Origin: Thermus sp. JCM 17653
Lineage (GTDB): Bacteria; Deinococcota; Deinococci; Deinococcales; Thermaceae
DNA length: 6,832 nt
Assembly (NCBI GenBank): GCA_001311585.1
Contig: BBBN01000083.1
Location: 1 to 6,832 of the forward strand
Reading direction: 5' to 3'
Of this stretch, positions 1 to 6,783 are shown in pieces; within the stretch, counting starts at the first letter, position 1; each line of letters opens with the position of its first letter. The notes below the pieces were generated by a model. It saw only the letters and a list, made by a program, of their open reading frames with translations, was not told the origin of the DNA and did not search any database. The position numbers and the translations under genes are program-made.

Positions 1-241
1 CGAGGGCAGCCACCTCCTCCGCCGTGGCCAGCCTTAGCTCGGGGAAGCGGGCCTTCAGCTCGGCGTGGAGGCTTTCGTCCGCCGCCACCAAGAGGGGCTT
101 AAAGAGGGCGATCTGCTGGGCGAGGGCCTCCAGGTTTTTCCCGGCGGCCAGGCCCACCACCCGAAAGCCCCGCCAGCGGCAGACCTCCAAGGCCTGCCTT
201 CCGATGGAACCCGTGGAACCAAGGACCACGACCCGTTTCAT
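1..241 (-). CDS. dxr: 1-deoxy-D-xylulose 5-phosphate reductoisomerase, N-terminal 80 codons (runs off the left edge)
   Basis: Catalyses the NADPH-dependent conversion of 1-deoxy-D-xylulose 5-phosphate to 2-C-methyl-D-erythritol 4-phosphate, the committed step of the MEP isoprenoid pathway, in the cytoplasm. Only the first 80 residues are in the window. They begin [20 protein letters not shown], which contains the Dxr NADPH-binding signature LGSTGSIG at residues 7-14, followed by the rest of the Rossmann fold. The frame is open to the edge, so the metal site and catalytic loop are not visible. The ATG at 241-239 overlaps the cdsA stop TGA at 240-238 (ATGA), which fixes the start and suggests translational coupling. 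It is the last visible gene of the rpsB operon. The motif and the cdsA neighbour make the call firm. Confidence 0.93.
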   Translation of the reverse strand, partial: MKRVVVLGSTGSIGRQALEVCRWRGFRVVGLAAGKNLEALAQQIALFKPLLVAADESLHAELKARFPELRLATAEEVAAL

Positions 242-1060
242 GTGAAGAGCACCACCAGGTAGTAGGTAAGGGGAAAGGTGAAGAGGAGGCTGTCTATGCG
301 GTCCAGAAGCCCCCCGTGCCCCGGGAGGAAGTGCCCGGAGTCCTTTACCCCGCAGTAGCGCTTGAGCATGGACTCGGCCAGGTCGCCCAGCTGGGCCGCC
401 AGGGAAAGCAGGAGGCTGAAAAGCCAAAGCTCCAAAAGCCCGAAGGAAACACCTCCCGCACCAGCCCCGTGTAAACCAGAAGGGCCAGGAAGCTGAAGGC
501 GATGCCGCCCAAAGACCCCTCCACGGTTTTCCCGGGACTGATCTCGGGGGCCAGCTTCTTCCGGCCGAAGAAGCGGCCGGCAAAGTAGGCCCCGATGTCG
601 GTGGCGAAGCTGGCCACGATGGGAAGGCTGAGGGTCCAAAGCCCCAGGGTCCCATCGGGGATTTCCCGCAGCAGAAGGACGTACCCCAGGTTCCAGGCAG
701 GTAAAGGAAGGCCAGGAGGGTGAAGGCGAAGCGGGTGAGGTCGGCCCCAAAGAGGAGCTCGTAGCTGAAGGCCGCCATGAGGAAGAGGCCCAGGGCCACC
801 TCCCGCCAAGGCACCTGGGGGAAGTGCCACTGGAGGGCGGGGAGGGAGAAGAGGAAGAGAACCCCGCCCCCTAGGTAAAGCAGGGGCAGGTGGAGGACCA
901 CCCCTCGGCGGGCCAGCATGCCCTTGAGCTCCAGGCTTCCCAGCCAGAGGACGAGGAAAAGGGTAGGAAGGATCAGGGGCGTCCCCGCCCAAAGTACCAG
1001 GAGGAGGAGGCTCGCTCCGATGAGGGCGGAGAGGACCCGGGTGGGAAGGTCGTCCCTCAC
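238..1060 (-). CDS. cdsA: Phosphatidate cytidylyltransferase (CDP-diacylglycerol synthase), frame broken by two 1-nt deletions
   Basis: Integral membrane enzyme that makes CDP-diacylglycerol from phosphatidate and CTP, the precursor of membrane phospholipids. Three frames join into one 274-aa protein: from GTG 1060 to about 698, then about 695 to 447, then about 444 to the stop at 240-238. One base appears to be missing near 695-698 and one near 445-447. The N-terminal two thirds is a run of hydrophobic segments (for example residues 9-40 and 59-76). The C-terminal part carries the complete CdsA signature at about residues 231-257: SMLKR, then KDSG, then [12 protein letters not shown] 1060 is preferred because GAGGAGG sits 6 nt upstream (1073-1067). 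An ATG at 1110 would fit only if another base were missing. Gap to frr is 90 nt. The stop overlaps the dxr start. Both breaks are probably sequence errors, since the family is essential and every motif survives. Confidence 0.88.
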
Positions 1061-1150
1061 CCCCGGCCTCCTCGGGGGGCACAGGGCATGCCGGGCGCGC
1101 TTTTAGACATGGCGTTCACCCTTTGGCCCCTTCTCCTGGCCCGGGAGGGC

Positions 1151-3062
<1,912 letters not shown>

Positions 3063-3066
<4 letters not shown>

Positions 3067-3853
3067 GCTTCCACCTCGTCCTCGCCTTCCAGGCCCTCCT
3101 CCAGAGCCCCGCGGGCCTCGGCCCGCTCGGCCTCCTCCACCAGGGCGTAGGAGGGGGAGGGTTCCACTACCCCACCCCGGGCCTCGATGATGAGGTCCGC
3201 CGCCCGGGAGAGGATGAGCTGGATGGAGCGGATGGCGTCGTCGTTGCCGGGGATGATGTAGTCCACTAGGTCGGGATCGGAGTCGGTGTCCGCCAGGGCC
3301 ACCACGGGGATGAAGAGCTTCCTGGCCTCCCGCACGGCGATGGCCTCCTTGGTGGGGTCCACCACGAAAATGGCGTCAGGAAGCCGCTTCAGCCGCCGGA
3401 AGCCGGAGAGGTACTTCTGCAGGCGTTCCAGTTCGTGCTTCAGGCGCACCTGCTCCTTCTTGGGGCGCTCGTGGATGTCCTCGGAGGCGAAGAGGTTTTC
3501 CAGCTCCTCCAGGCGGTGTACCCGCTGGGAGATGGTCTTGAAGTTGGTGAGCATCCCGCCCAACCAGCGCTGGTTCACATAGGGCATGCCCGCGCGGTCT
3601 GCTCCATGCGCACGATGTCTTGCGCCTGCTTCTTGGTGCCCACGAAGAGCACCGTACCCCCGCGCATGGCCAGGTCCTCGAGGAAGCGGAAGGTGCGCTC
3701 CAGCTCCACCATGGTCTTCTGCAGGTCGATGATGTGGATGCCGTTGCGCTCCGCATAGATATAGCGGCCAAACTTGGGGTTCCAACGCTTGCGCTCGTGG
3801 CCAAAGTGGACCCCGGCTTCCAGTAGCTCCTTCACGCTGATGTTGACAGGCAT
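3063..3853 (-). CDS. rpsB: 30S ribosomal protein S2, frame broken by one 1-nt deletion
   Basis: Structural protein of the small ribosomal subunit, added late in 30S assembly and needed for S1 binding in many bacteria. The N-terminal frame starts at ATG 3853 ([20 protein letters not shown], with the S2 motif GVHFGH at residues 14-19) and is correct to about residue 85. The remainder, from [16 protein letters not shown] to the acidic C-terminal tail, lies in the next frame. Adding one base near 3598-3599 gives [15 protein letters not shown], which fits the family, and a 263-aa protein, close to the roughly 256 aa of T. thermophilus S2. GGGAGG at 3862-3857 precedes the ATG by 3 nt and could pair into a small hairpin. 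First gene of the operon; its stop overlaps the tsf start. The break is almost certainly a sequence error, because S2 is essential. Confidence 0.95.
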
Positions 3854-3856
3854 ATT

Positions 3857-3873
3857 CCTCCCATCGGGGAAGG
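3857..3873 (-). promoter_or_regulatory. Possible hairpin covering the rpsB Shine-Dalgarno
   Basis: In the rpsB leader RNA, CCUUCC (3873-3868) can pair with GGGAGG (3862-3857) through 6 bp including one G-U, with a 5-nt loop. This would hide the ribosome-binding site directly before ATG 3853. S2 is known to repress its own operon in some bacteria, but nothing here shows that this hairpin is the target. A second possible stem, CCCGTG with CACGGG, lies further upstream in the leader. Weak, short-range evidence. Confidence 0.3.
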
Positions 3874-3954
3874 TTGGGCTTGGCGTTTCCCGTGCGCCGT
3901 CCTTTTTCCCACGGGACTTCCCCTGCCCGAGGGCTGGTGCGGCACACCTCTCCG

Positions 3955-3983
3955 ATTATAGAGGGGAAGGGTCCTTTGCGTAA
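3955..3983 (-). promoter_or_regulatory. Promoter of the rpsB operon
   Basis: On the minus strand a perfect -10 box TATAAT (3960-3955) lies 17 nt from a weak -35 box TTACGC (3983-3978). The predicted start is near 3948, giving a leader of about 95 nt before rpsB. The perfect -10 and position upstream of the first operon gene support it; the -35 is poor. It overlaps the -35 of the divergent tRNA promoter by 4 bp. Confidence 0.72.
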
Positions 3984-4004
3984 GCCCCCCTCTTGGGCTA
4001 TACT
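3976..4004 (+). promoter_or_regulatory. Promoter of the tRNA-Ala gene
   Basis: TTGCGT (3976-3981), a 17-nt spacer and TATACT (3999-4004) form a good sigma-70-type promoter. The predicted start, near 4011, is only about 5 nt before the mature tRNA 5' end at 4016. Because the promoter lies on the host side of the tRNA gene, element insertion at the 3' end leaves it intact. Confidence 0.72.
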
Positions 4005-4015
4005 GCCGGAGGCTT

Positions 4016-4090
4016 GGGGCGGTAGCTCAGAGGGAGAGCACCCGCCTTGCAAGCGGGAGGTCCGGGGTTCAAATCCCCGCCGCTCCACCA
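4016..4090 (+). tRNA. tRNA-Ala, anticodon TGC
   Basis: A full cloverleaf can be drawn. The acceptor stem is GGGGCGG (4016-4022) with CCGCTCC (4080-4086), including the G3-U70 wobble pair that is the main identity element for alanyl-tRNA synthetase. The D arm is GCTC/GAGC. The anticodon stem is CCCGC/GCGGG with loop CTTGCAA, so the anticodon TGC (4048-4050) reads GCA alanine codons. The T arm is CGGGG/CCCCG with loop TTCAAAT. The discriminator base is A4087 and CCA is encoded at 4088-4090. No intron. The gene is divergent from rpsB and is the likely insertion site of the element to its right. The 3' half would belong to the repeated att core if so, and the gene reads as intact. Confidence 0.97.
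4063..4090. other. Putative left attachment site within the 3' end of the tRNA-Ala gene
   Basis: Inferred, not seen directly: tyrosine integrases of the type encoded next door commonly recombine at the 3' end of tRNA genes, usually the T arm and acceptor strand. An integrase gene beginning about 60 bp past the CCA end, with its 3' end towards the tRNA, is the classic arrangement. The exact core cannot be defined, because the matching copy at the other end of the element is outside the window. Confidence 0.5.
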
Positions 4091-4106
4091 ATCAGGGACG
4101 AGGAAA

Positions 4107-4140
4107 TCCCCCGGGGGAGACCCCGGGGGATGGCGTTTTA
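4107..4140 (+). terminator. Hairpin between tRNA-Ala and int, probable tRNA terminator, possibly bidirectional
   Basis: TCCCCCGGGG (4107-4116) and CCCCGGGGGA (4121-4130) form a perfect 10-bp stem closed by the GNRA-type loop GAGA. On the plus strand TTTT follows 5 nt later (4136-4139). On the minus strand, 22 nt past the int stop, the stem is followed only by GATTTCC. The stem is very stable but the T-tracts are weak or offset, so termination is probable rather than certain. It belongs to the element if the left border is the tRNA end. Confidence 0.55.
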
Positions 4141-4161
4141 CTACCCCTTGACTACCCCTTG
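4140..4161. repeat. Tandem 11-bp direct repeat ACTACCCCTTG x2
   Basis: ACTACCCCTTG occurs twice without a gap, at 4140-4150 and 4151-4161. It covers the int stop codon (4154-4152) and lies 50 bp from the tRNA end. Short direct repeats at this distance from the crossover site are typical of arm-type integrase binding sites, and the integrase has an N-terminal arm-binding-like domain. It could instead be a chance slippage duplication at the end of int. Confidence 0.6.
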
Positions 4162-5294
4162 TCTTTGAGGGGGTCGAGGTGGCGGAGGGTGTGTTTGAGG
4201 TCTTCTTCGGAGACGCGGGTGTAGTGTTGGAGGGCCACGGCGAGGCTTTTGTGGCCTGCGAGGGCGGCGGCGAGCTTAGGGTTTTTGGTCTCCCGGACGA
4301 CGCGGGTGATGAAGGTGCCTCGGAGGTCGTGGAGGCGGGCACGGGGTACTCCGGCCTTCTTGAGGACGCGGAGCCAGGTGCGCCGGAGGTTGCTGGGGTG
4401 AACGGGGTTGCCCGTGGTGGAAGGGAAGACGAGGCCCTGTGGGTGGTACAGCTCTTCCAGGACCATGCGTTCCCGGTGGGCGAGGAGGACTTCCTTGGCC
4501 TCTTCGGTGAGGGGGAGGACGCGGTTGGAGCCGGAGGTCTTCGTGGGGCCGAGGATGGGTTTTCCGGTGCGGGTGTTGACGGTGAGGGCGCGCCGGATGT
4601 GGAGGAGGTCTTTTTCGAAGTCGATGTCGGACCAGAGGAGGCCGAGGACTTCTCCCCGGCGGAGGCCGTAGGCGGCGAGGAGGTAGAAGGCGGGGTAGAG
4701 GCGGTGGGTCTTGAGGACCTCGAGGACGCGCCGGAGCTCTTCCTCGGAGACCTCGCGGCCCACTTCCCGCTGGGGGAAGCGGGGGAGGACGGTGCGGTCC
4801 ACGGGGTTTTCGTGGAGGCGACCGTAGCGCACGGCCCGTTCCAGGGCGGCGTGGAGGAAGTTGCGGACGTGGGTCACGGTGGAGCGGCTGTACCCTTCCT
4901 GGGCGAGGGCGCGGAAGAGGGCTTCCAGGCGCTCTGGGGTGAGGTGGTCCAGGCGGGGTGAGCCGATGCGGTCCACTATGAGCCGGGTGTAGCGGGCGTA
5001 CTCGTTGAGGGTGTTCTCCCGTCTTCCCTCGGCCCGGGCGGCCTCTGTGTGGGCCTCCAGCCACTCCAGGAGTCCGGGGGGCTCCTCGGGGTCGACCCGG
5101 GTGAGGCCGTAGGCCAGGGCGAGCTTGCGGCGCAGGAGCTCCGCCTTCCGCGCGTTTTCCCGGCTCTTGGGACCGGGGGAGTAGAAGCTCTTCCGCTTCC
5201 CCCCCACGGTGAGGCGCACCTCGTAGACCCCCAGGTCTTCCCGGTAGCGCACAGAGCCCTCCCCTTTCCGGTTCCGCTTCGGCATCAGGGACAT
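4152..5294 (-). CDS. int: Tyrosine-type site-specific integrase
   Basis: Catalyses integration and, with a directionality factor, excision of the element by strand exchange through a 3'-phosphotyrosine. 380 aa, full length. Residues 11-50 (GEGSVRYREDLGVYEVRLTV onward) look like the AP2-like arm-DNA-binding domain. About 73-165 is the SAM-like core-binding domain. About 178-375 is the catalytic domain with all expected residues: R212 (GLRRGE), K252 (GPTKTSG), H322 and R325 (HDLRG), H348 (AGHKS) and the nucleophile Y358 (QHYTRV). Start choice: ATG 5294, with a second in-frame ATG at 5285; neither has a clear Shine-Dalgarno. Its 3' end faces the tRNA-Ala and its 5' end faces xis, with overlapping promoters between. 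High GC like the host suggests long residence or exchange within Thermus-like hosts. The frame is intact. Confidence 0.95.
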   Translation of the reverse strand: MSLMPKRNRKGEGSVRYREDLGVYEVRLTVGGKRKSFYSPGPKSRENARKAELLRRKLALAYGLTRVDPEEPPGLLEWLEAHTEAARAEGRRENTLNEYARYTRLIVDRIGSPRLDHLTPERLEALFRALAQEGYSRSTVTHVRNFLHAALERAVRYGRLHENPVDRTVLPRFPQREVGREVSEEELRRVLEVLKTHRLYPAFYLLAAYGLRRGEVLGLLWSDIDFEKDLLHIRRALTVNTRTGKPILGPTKTSGSNRVLPLTEEAKEVLLAHRERMVLEELYHPQGLVFPSTTGNPVHPSNLRRTWLRVLKKAGVPRARLHDLRGTFITRVVRETKNPKLAAALAGHKSLAVALQHYTRVSEEDLKHTLRHLDPLKDKG

Positions 5295-5315
5295 GATACC
5301 GACACCCGGAAGGGC

Positions 5316-5345
5316 TTGACGGCGGGCGGGGTTTTCTACTATAGT
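5316..5345 (+). promoter_or_regulatory. Promoter of the excisionase-like gene
   Basis: TTGACG (5316-5321), 18-nt spacer and TATAGT (5340-5345) form a good sigma-70-type promoter. The predicted start is near 5352, just before the Shine-Dalgarno AAAGGAGG. Its -10 lies in the palindrome ACTATAGT (5338-5345), shared with the opposing int promoter. Confidence 0.7.
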
Positions 5346-5366
5346 TGTGGTGAAAGGAGGTGTAAG
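5338..5366 (-). promoter_or_regulatory. Probable promoter of int
   Basis: On the minus strand CTTACA (5366-5361) and TATAGT (5343-5338) are 17 nt apart. The start would be near 5331, giving a 37-nt leader to ATG 5294. The -10 uses the same palindrome ACTATAGT as the xis promoter, so polymerase cannot occupy both at once. The -35 has four of six consensus bases. Confidence 0.55.
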
Positions 5367-5570
5367 GTGTCGGAGAAACTAGACGAGGCCAAGCTGGTCT
5401 ACGGGATGGAGGAGGCGGCGTGGGCGCTTGGGGTGTCGTCCACGCAGGTGCGGAACTGGATCCGCAGGGGTGTGTTGAAGGCGTTTCGTGTGGGGCGGCG
5501 GGTGCTGATCCGGCGGGAGGTTCTGGAGGAGTTTGTGCGGGAGATGGAGGCGGGGAGGGTGACCACCTAG
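5367..5570 (+). CDS. Excisionase-family (MerR-like HTH) DNA-binding protein
   Basis: Small 67-aa protein with a winged-helix excisionase/HTH_17-type fold: the HTH segment MEEAAWALGVSSTQVRNWIR at residues 14-33, then the wing (RVGRRVLIRREVLEEF, 41-56). In integrated elements such proteins bind the att arm and turn the integrase towards excision, and some also regulate int transcription. The start GTG at 5367 is chosen because a near-perfect Shine-Dalgarno AAAGGAGGTG (5353-5362) lies about 6 nt upstream; the frame is open further upstream but crosses the promoter. Divergent from int with 72 bp between starts. A 15-bp terminator-like stem follows 14 nt after the stop. Recombination directionality factor is the inferred role; a plain transcriptional regulator is the alternative. 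Very basic (many Arg), as expected for DNA binding. Confidence 0.85.
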   Translation: MSEKLDEAKLVYGMEEAAWALGVSSTQVRNWIRRGVLKAFRVGRRVLIRREVLEEFVREMEAGRVTT

Positions 5571-5583
5571 CCCGCCTTCTCCG

Positions 5584-5634
5584 CCGCCTCCTACCTCCTC
5601 TCATCAGGGCGGAGGTAGGGGGCGGAAGCCTCTT
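5584..5634 (+). terminator. Terminator-like hairpin after the excisionase gene
   Basis: CCGCCTCCTACCTCC (5584-5598) and GGAGGTAGGGGGCGG (5611-5625) form a 15-bp stem with one G-U pair and a 12-nt loop, starting 14 nt past the xis stop. The following AAGCCTCTTT contains only a short T-run, so termination may be partial. The stem end (5624-5625) is shared with a second possible stem, GGAAGCCTC/GAGGTTTCC at 5624-5632/5652-5660, so alternative folding is possible. Confidence 0.6.
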
Positions 5635-5983
5635 TGTTGACCGGAGACTCCGAGGTTTCCGTGGAGTTTGCGCGGAATGTGGTGGGGCTTTGGCTACATG
5701 GAAGGCTCCGTTTATTCCGTGTCCTTCAAGGGATCGCCGTGGTCCGGTGTCTACAGGGTAGGCGTTGACTTCACGGGGTCTACACGAGGTACAGGGTACG
5801 GTGGACCGTTGCTACAGGGTGTTCCGTGACTTTATCGTGAACGTCCTGGAAGAAAGAGGAAGGAGGTCACGGGGGCGACACCGAATCTACGGTAGACATC
5901 GTGTCTTCAATAAAACGACCGCGTTTTTGAAAACTGGCTGCATCTTTACAGATTTATACCCTTGTAGTATGCTGTGATCGGGG
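5635..5983. other. About 350 bp without a convincing gene
   Basis: No frame here has both a ribosome-binding site and protein-like codon use. It contains the palindrome CGGAGACTCCG (5642-5652), three TACAGGGT repeats (5752-5820), a dyad TCTACGGTAGA (5885-5895), and an AT-richer end with a weak promoter-like pair on the plus strand, TTTACA (5945-5950), 17 nt, TATGCT (5968-5973), with no plus-strand gene after it in the window. It may be a regulatory or attachment-arm region, or the relic of a decayed gene. Reading frames at 5667-5819 and 5765-5977 are open but not supported. Confidence 0.5.
5752..5820. repeat. Three copies of TACAGGGT, operator-like
   Basis: TACAGGGT occurs at 5752-5759, 5790-5797 and 5813-5820, all in the same orientation. 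The first two extend to small dyads, CTAC-AGG-GTAG and GTAC-AGG-GTAC; the third keeps only the left half (CTAC-AGG-GTGT). Spacings are 38 and 23 bp. The pattern resembles a cluster of binding sites for the nearby repressor, Xis or integrase, but no binding partner can be shown from sequence. Confidence 0.5.
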
Positions 5984-6012
5984 AAAAGTACCGCATCCAT
6001 CGCGGATGCGGT
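5984..6012 (-). terminator. Terminator of the repressor gene
   Basis: On the minus strand ACCGCATCC (6012-6004), loop GCGAT and GGATGCGGT (5998-5990) form a perfect 9-bp stem, followed after 2 nt by TTTT (5987-5984). It lies 14 nt beyond the repressor stop codon at 6029-6027. Position, stem and T-run agree with an intrinsic terminator. Confidence 0.65.
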
Positions 6013-6026
6013 GAAAAGCGGGGTGT

Positions 6027-6473
6027 TCAGGGTAGAGCCTTAAGTTTTTTTAGAGGGGAACCTTGGTGGAAGTTTCGGACCACGCTGATCACGGGTCCCC
6101 AGATCTTTGCGTCTTCGGGGAGAGGGATGTCTTCGTAGAGGGGGTTGACGCTTTCGAGGTAGAGTTGCTTGTTTCGTTCCGCGAGTTTTTTTGACCACGA
6201 TGCCGTCTCCCGGGATGCCCACAGCCACGATAGCCCCGGTGAGGGGAGGGGTTTCCGTGTCCACGATGCGTAGTCGCCTTCATAGAGGAGGGGTTCCATG
6301 GAGTTCCCGGTGATCTTTACCGCGAAGAGGGAGGTCTCCTTTTTGCCCTTCATCGGGGGCAACCAGAAGAGCATGAACTCTCTCGCGTCTTCGAAGGAGG
6401 GGGAGCCAGCTCCTCCCTCCACCACGGGGAGGCGGTAGGGGCGGACTTCGGTGGCGTCTTCGGGAGGTTCAGT
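6027..6473 (-). CDS. S24 (LexA/CI-type) self-cleaving peptidase half of the element repressor, frameshifted
   Basis: C-terminal part of a phage-type repressor. Joined to the HTH part at 6469-6783, with three indels corrected, it gives one 251-aa protein (counted from ATG 6783). Numbered in that protein: a possible cleavage bond Ala125-Gly126 (VEGGAGSP), the catalytic serine S161 in GNSMEP, and the catalytic lysine K198 in IVVKK. S161 to K198 is 37 residues, exactly as S119 to K156 in E. coli LexA, which supports the reconstruction. WGPVISVVR near the C-terminus is also typical. Indels: an extra A in the A7 run 6473-6479, a missing base near 6267-6268, and an extra A in the A7 run 6186-6192. 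The last two cancel, so as written one open frame runs through but with about 26 wrong residues (about 173-197). Family role: RecA-stimulated self-cleavage inactivates the repressor and induces the element. If separate, the start would be GTG 6428 or 6425, with no clear Shine-Dalgarno. Confidence 0.82.
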   Translation of the reverse strand, partial: TEPPEDATEVRPYRLPVVEGGAGSPSFEDAREFMLFWLPPMKGKKETSLFAVKITGNSMEPLLYEGDYASWTRKPLPSPGLSWLWASRETASWSKKLAERNKQLYLESVNPLYEDIPLPEDAKIWGPVISVVRNFHQGSPLKKLKALP

Positions 6474-6783
6474 TTTTTTCTTTGTCGGTGTGTAGACTCC
6501 AGGCTTTGATCAGGTTGTCTATTTCCTCGTCCTTTAGTCCATAGGCTCGAAGAAGTTGAAGAAGGCGTTTTATGGGAACGCGCCTTATGTCTCTTTTTCC
6601 GGTTTCAATCATGGAAACATAGGTTTGATTGATCCCTACCCGGTATCCGATGTCTCCTTGTGTGAGTTTGGCGCGTTCTCTTAGTGAGCGGAGGAACCGG
6701 CCAAACTCTCTTGGGGAATACTGAGCTACAAGTTTCCAGTCTACTTGATGTTCTTTGTTTTCGTCGTCCCAGGTCCAGCTCAT
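6469..6783 (-). CDS. XRE-family HTH domain, N-terminal half of the element repressor
   Basis: DNA-binding half of the probable lysogeny repressor. The 104-residue frame from ATG 6783 contains an XRE/CI helix-turn-helix at about residues 26-84: REFGRFLRSLRERAKLTQGD, then the recognition-helix segment INQTYVSMIETGKR at 51-64. It ends at TGA 6471-6469, straight after an A7 run. Removing one A continues into the S24 domain (DKEKTEPPEDATEV), so the stop is probably an error or a slippage point. The frame stays open upstream to the window edge (16 more codons, including RLVAEYYKGKTVEE) and ATG 6783 has no good Shine-Dalgarno, so the true start may lie outside. Base composition is clearly lower in GC than the rest of the window (54 of 120 at 6541-6660), a sign of separate origin. 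Its operators are unknown; the TACAGGGT cluster is a candidate. Confidence 0.85.
   Translation of the reverse strand: MSWTWDDENKEHQVDWKLVAQYSPREFGRFLRSLRERAKLTQGDIGYRVGINQTYVSMIETGKRDIRRVPIKRLLQLLRAYGLKDEEIDNLIKAWSLHTDKEKN

Larger units (their letters stand above)
5299..5373. repeat. 8-bp inverted repeat CCGACACC/GGTGTCGG bracketing the int-xis promoters
   Basis: CCGACACC at 5299-5306 and its exact reverse complement GGTGTCGG at 5366-5373 flank the divergent promoter region. The left copy is 5 bp upstream of the int ATG and the right copy overlaps the xis GTG start, so both gene starts carry the same sequence in the same orientation relative to transcription. This suggests a shared regulator-binding site, perhaps for Xis or the repressor. 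With 59 bp between arms, an RNA hairpin is less likely. Function is inferred from placement only. Confidence 0.5.

Noticed and set aside
4179..4961. Long plus-strand open frame (260 codons) opposite int
   Set aside because: Glu/Gly/Val-rich shadow of the high-GC integrase gene, with no ribosome-binding site or family motif.
4091..5292. 9-mer ATCAGGGAC at 4091-4099 and 5284-5292, at both ends of the int region
   Set aside because: ATCAGGG is frequent in this window (also near 1730 and 5604), so two 9-mer matches may be chance.
5049..5366. Upstream extension of the excisionase frame
   Set aside because: It runs antisense through the int 5' end and the promoter; GTG 5367 has a near-perfect Shine-Dalgarno and gives the normal family length.
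5667..5819. 50-codon plus frame starting MWWGFGYMEG
   Set aside because: Somewhat protein-like but no Shine-Dalgarno, no family resemblance, and it overlaps the other unsupported frame.
5887..5943. Minus-strand 18-codon frame following a TATAAA box (leaderless-looking)
   Set aside because: Very short, no -35 box, nothing to support translation.
5765..5977. 70-codon plus frame between xis and the repressor
   Set aside because: TTG start without a clear ribosome-binding site, mixed third-codon bases unlike the neighbours, no recognisable domain.
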